NCBI GenBank assembly: GCA_027009095.1
Contig: JALVDG010000099.1
Span: forward strand, 1-14,186
Length of the DNA stretch: 14,186 nucleotides
Direction of reading: 5' to 3'
Origin: Thiotrichaceae bacterium
Lineage (GTDB): Bacteria > Pseudomonadota > Gammaproteobacteria > Thiotrichales > Thiotrichaceae
In this document: positions 14,078-14,186 of the stretch, piece by piece
Layout of the letters: each line of letters begins with the position of its first letter
Position numbering within the stretch: the first letter of the stretch is position 1
Position numbers and translations under genes: made by a program
Notes under the pieces: generated by a model
The model's database searches: none
Seen by the model: the letters and a program-made list of their open reading frames with translations, nothing else
What the model was told of the DNA's origin: nothing

Positions 14078-14186
14078 TTAGAAGCGGTAATTAATTCCGA
14101 CCCTTGCAAATGTTTTATTTGTTTTATAAAGCCCTAGATTGCTACCATTTTTGATATATCCTATATCAACAAAAGCTGAGGTATCT
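14078..14186 (-). CDS. C-terminal end of an outer-membrane beta-barrel protein (partial)
   Basis: The last 35 codons before TAA (14078-14080) are in the window; the rest lies beyond the edge. The residues alternate hydrophobic and polar in strand fashion (DTSAFVDIGYIK, a turn NGSN, LGLYKTN, TFARVGINYRF) and end in phenylalanine, the terminal signature recognised by the BAM complex. It is probably co-transcribed with the FecR-domain gene 12 bp downstream, whose Shine-Dalgarno sequence fills the gap. The barrel type (porin, OmpA-like, autotransporter or other) cannot be told. Confidence 0.75.
   Translation of the reverse strand, partial: DTSAFVDIGYIKNGSNLGLYKTNKTFARVGINYRF

Noticed and set aside
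1..14186. CRISPR array, tRNA, rRNA or integron attC site
   Set aside because: No regularly spaced direct repeats, no cloverleaf or rRNA-like stretch was seen, and the palindromic elements lack attC core sites.

Overview
The window looks like a chromosomal segment of an AT-rich gammaproteobacterium. Support comes from the two-gene glyQ-glyS (alpha2beta2) glycyl-tRNA synthetase, the birA-coaX-SPOR run, an HcaT-type MFS transporter and a C-terminal-Phe outer-membrane barrel next to a FecR-domain protein. A marine or sulfur-oxidising (Thiotrichales-like) lineage is a guess from protein style only; no taxonomic marker was searched.

Layout. 1-480: truncated copy of a repeat (family A), a perfect 18-bp inverted repeat with a tiny ORF, and the adk leader. 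481-1152: adk (+). 1155-1414: a family C repeat between convergent genes, followed by a terminator serving glyS. 1536-4537: glyQ-glyS operon on the minus strand. 4926-5471: secreted 3D-domain protein. 5587-6162: membrane-anchored thioredoxin-like oxidoreductase. 6247-7410: MFS transporter whose 3' end is interrupted by a complete family A element with a target duplication. 7581-9834: translationally coupled birA-coaX-SPOR operon. 9835-10740: about 900 bp with no convincing gene, packed with terminal-inverted-repeat elements (D, B and a fragment of C). 10737-11354: lipoprotein (-). 11805-12635: voltage-gated cation channel. 12683-14065: FecR-domain protein (-), 12 bp downstream of a partial outer-membrane barrel gene (14078-14186).

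How it fits together. Most genes are housekeeping: nucleotide balance (adk), translation (glyQS), and cofactor use (BirA charges biotin proteins, CoaX makes phosphopantothenate for CoA). The accessory interest lies in small non-autonomous repeats. They sit at or next to the 3' ends of genes and in two cases supply the stop codon (the MFS gene and the 10737 lipoprotein). The channel has a selectivity filter (TFEGWTD) resembling repeat I of animal calcium channels. The FecR-like signal peptide contains an in-frame 39-bp palindrome whose ends resemble those of element B. I see no CRISPR array, tRNA, rRNA, intact transposase, phage gene or recognisable defence system. The strongest candidate for something undescribed is this set of palindromic mini-elements and their effects on gene ends.
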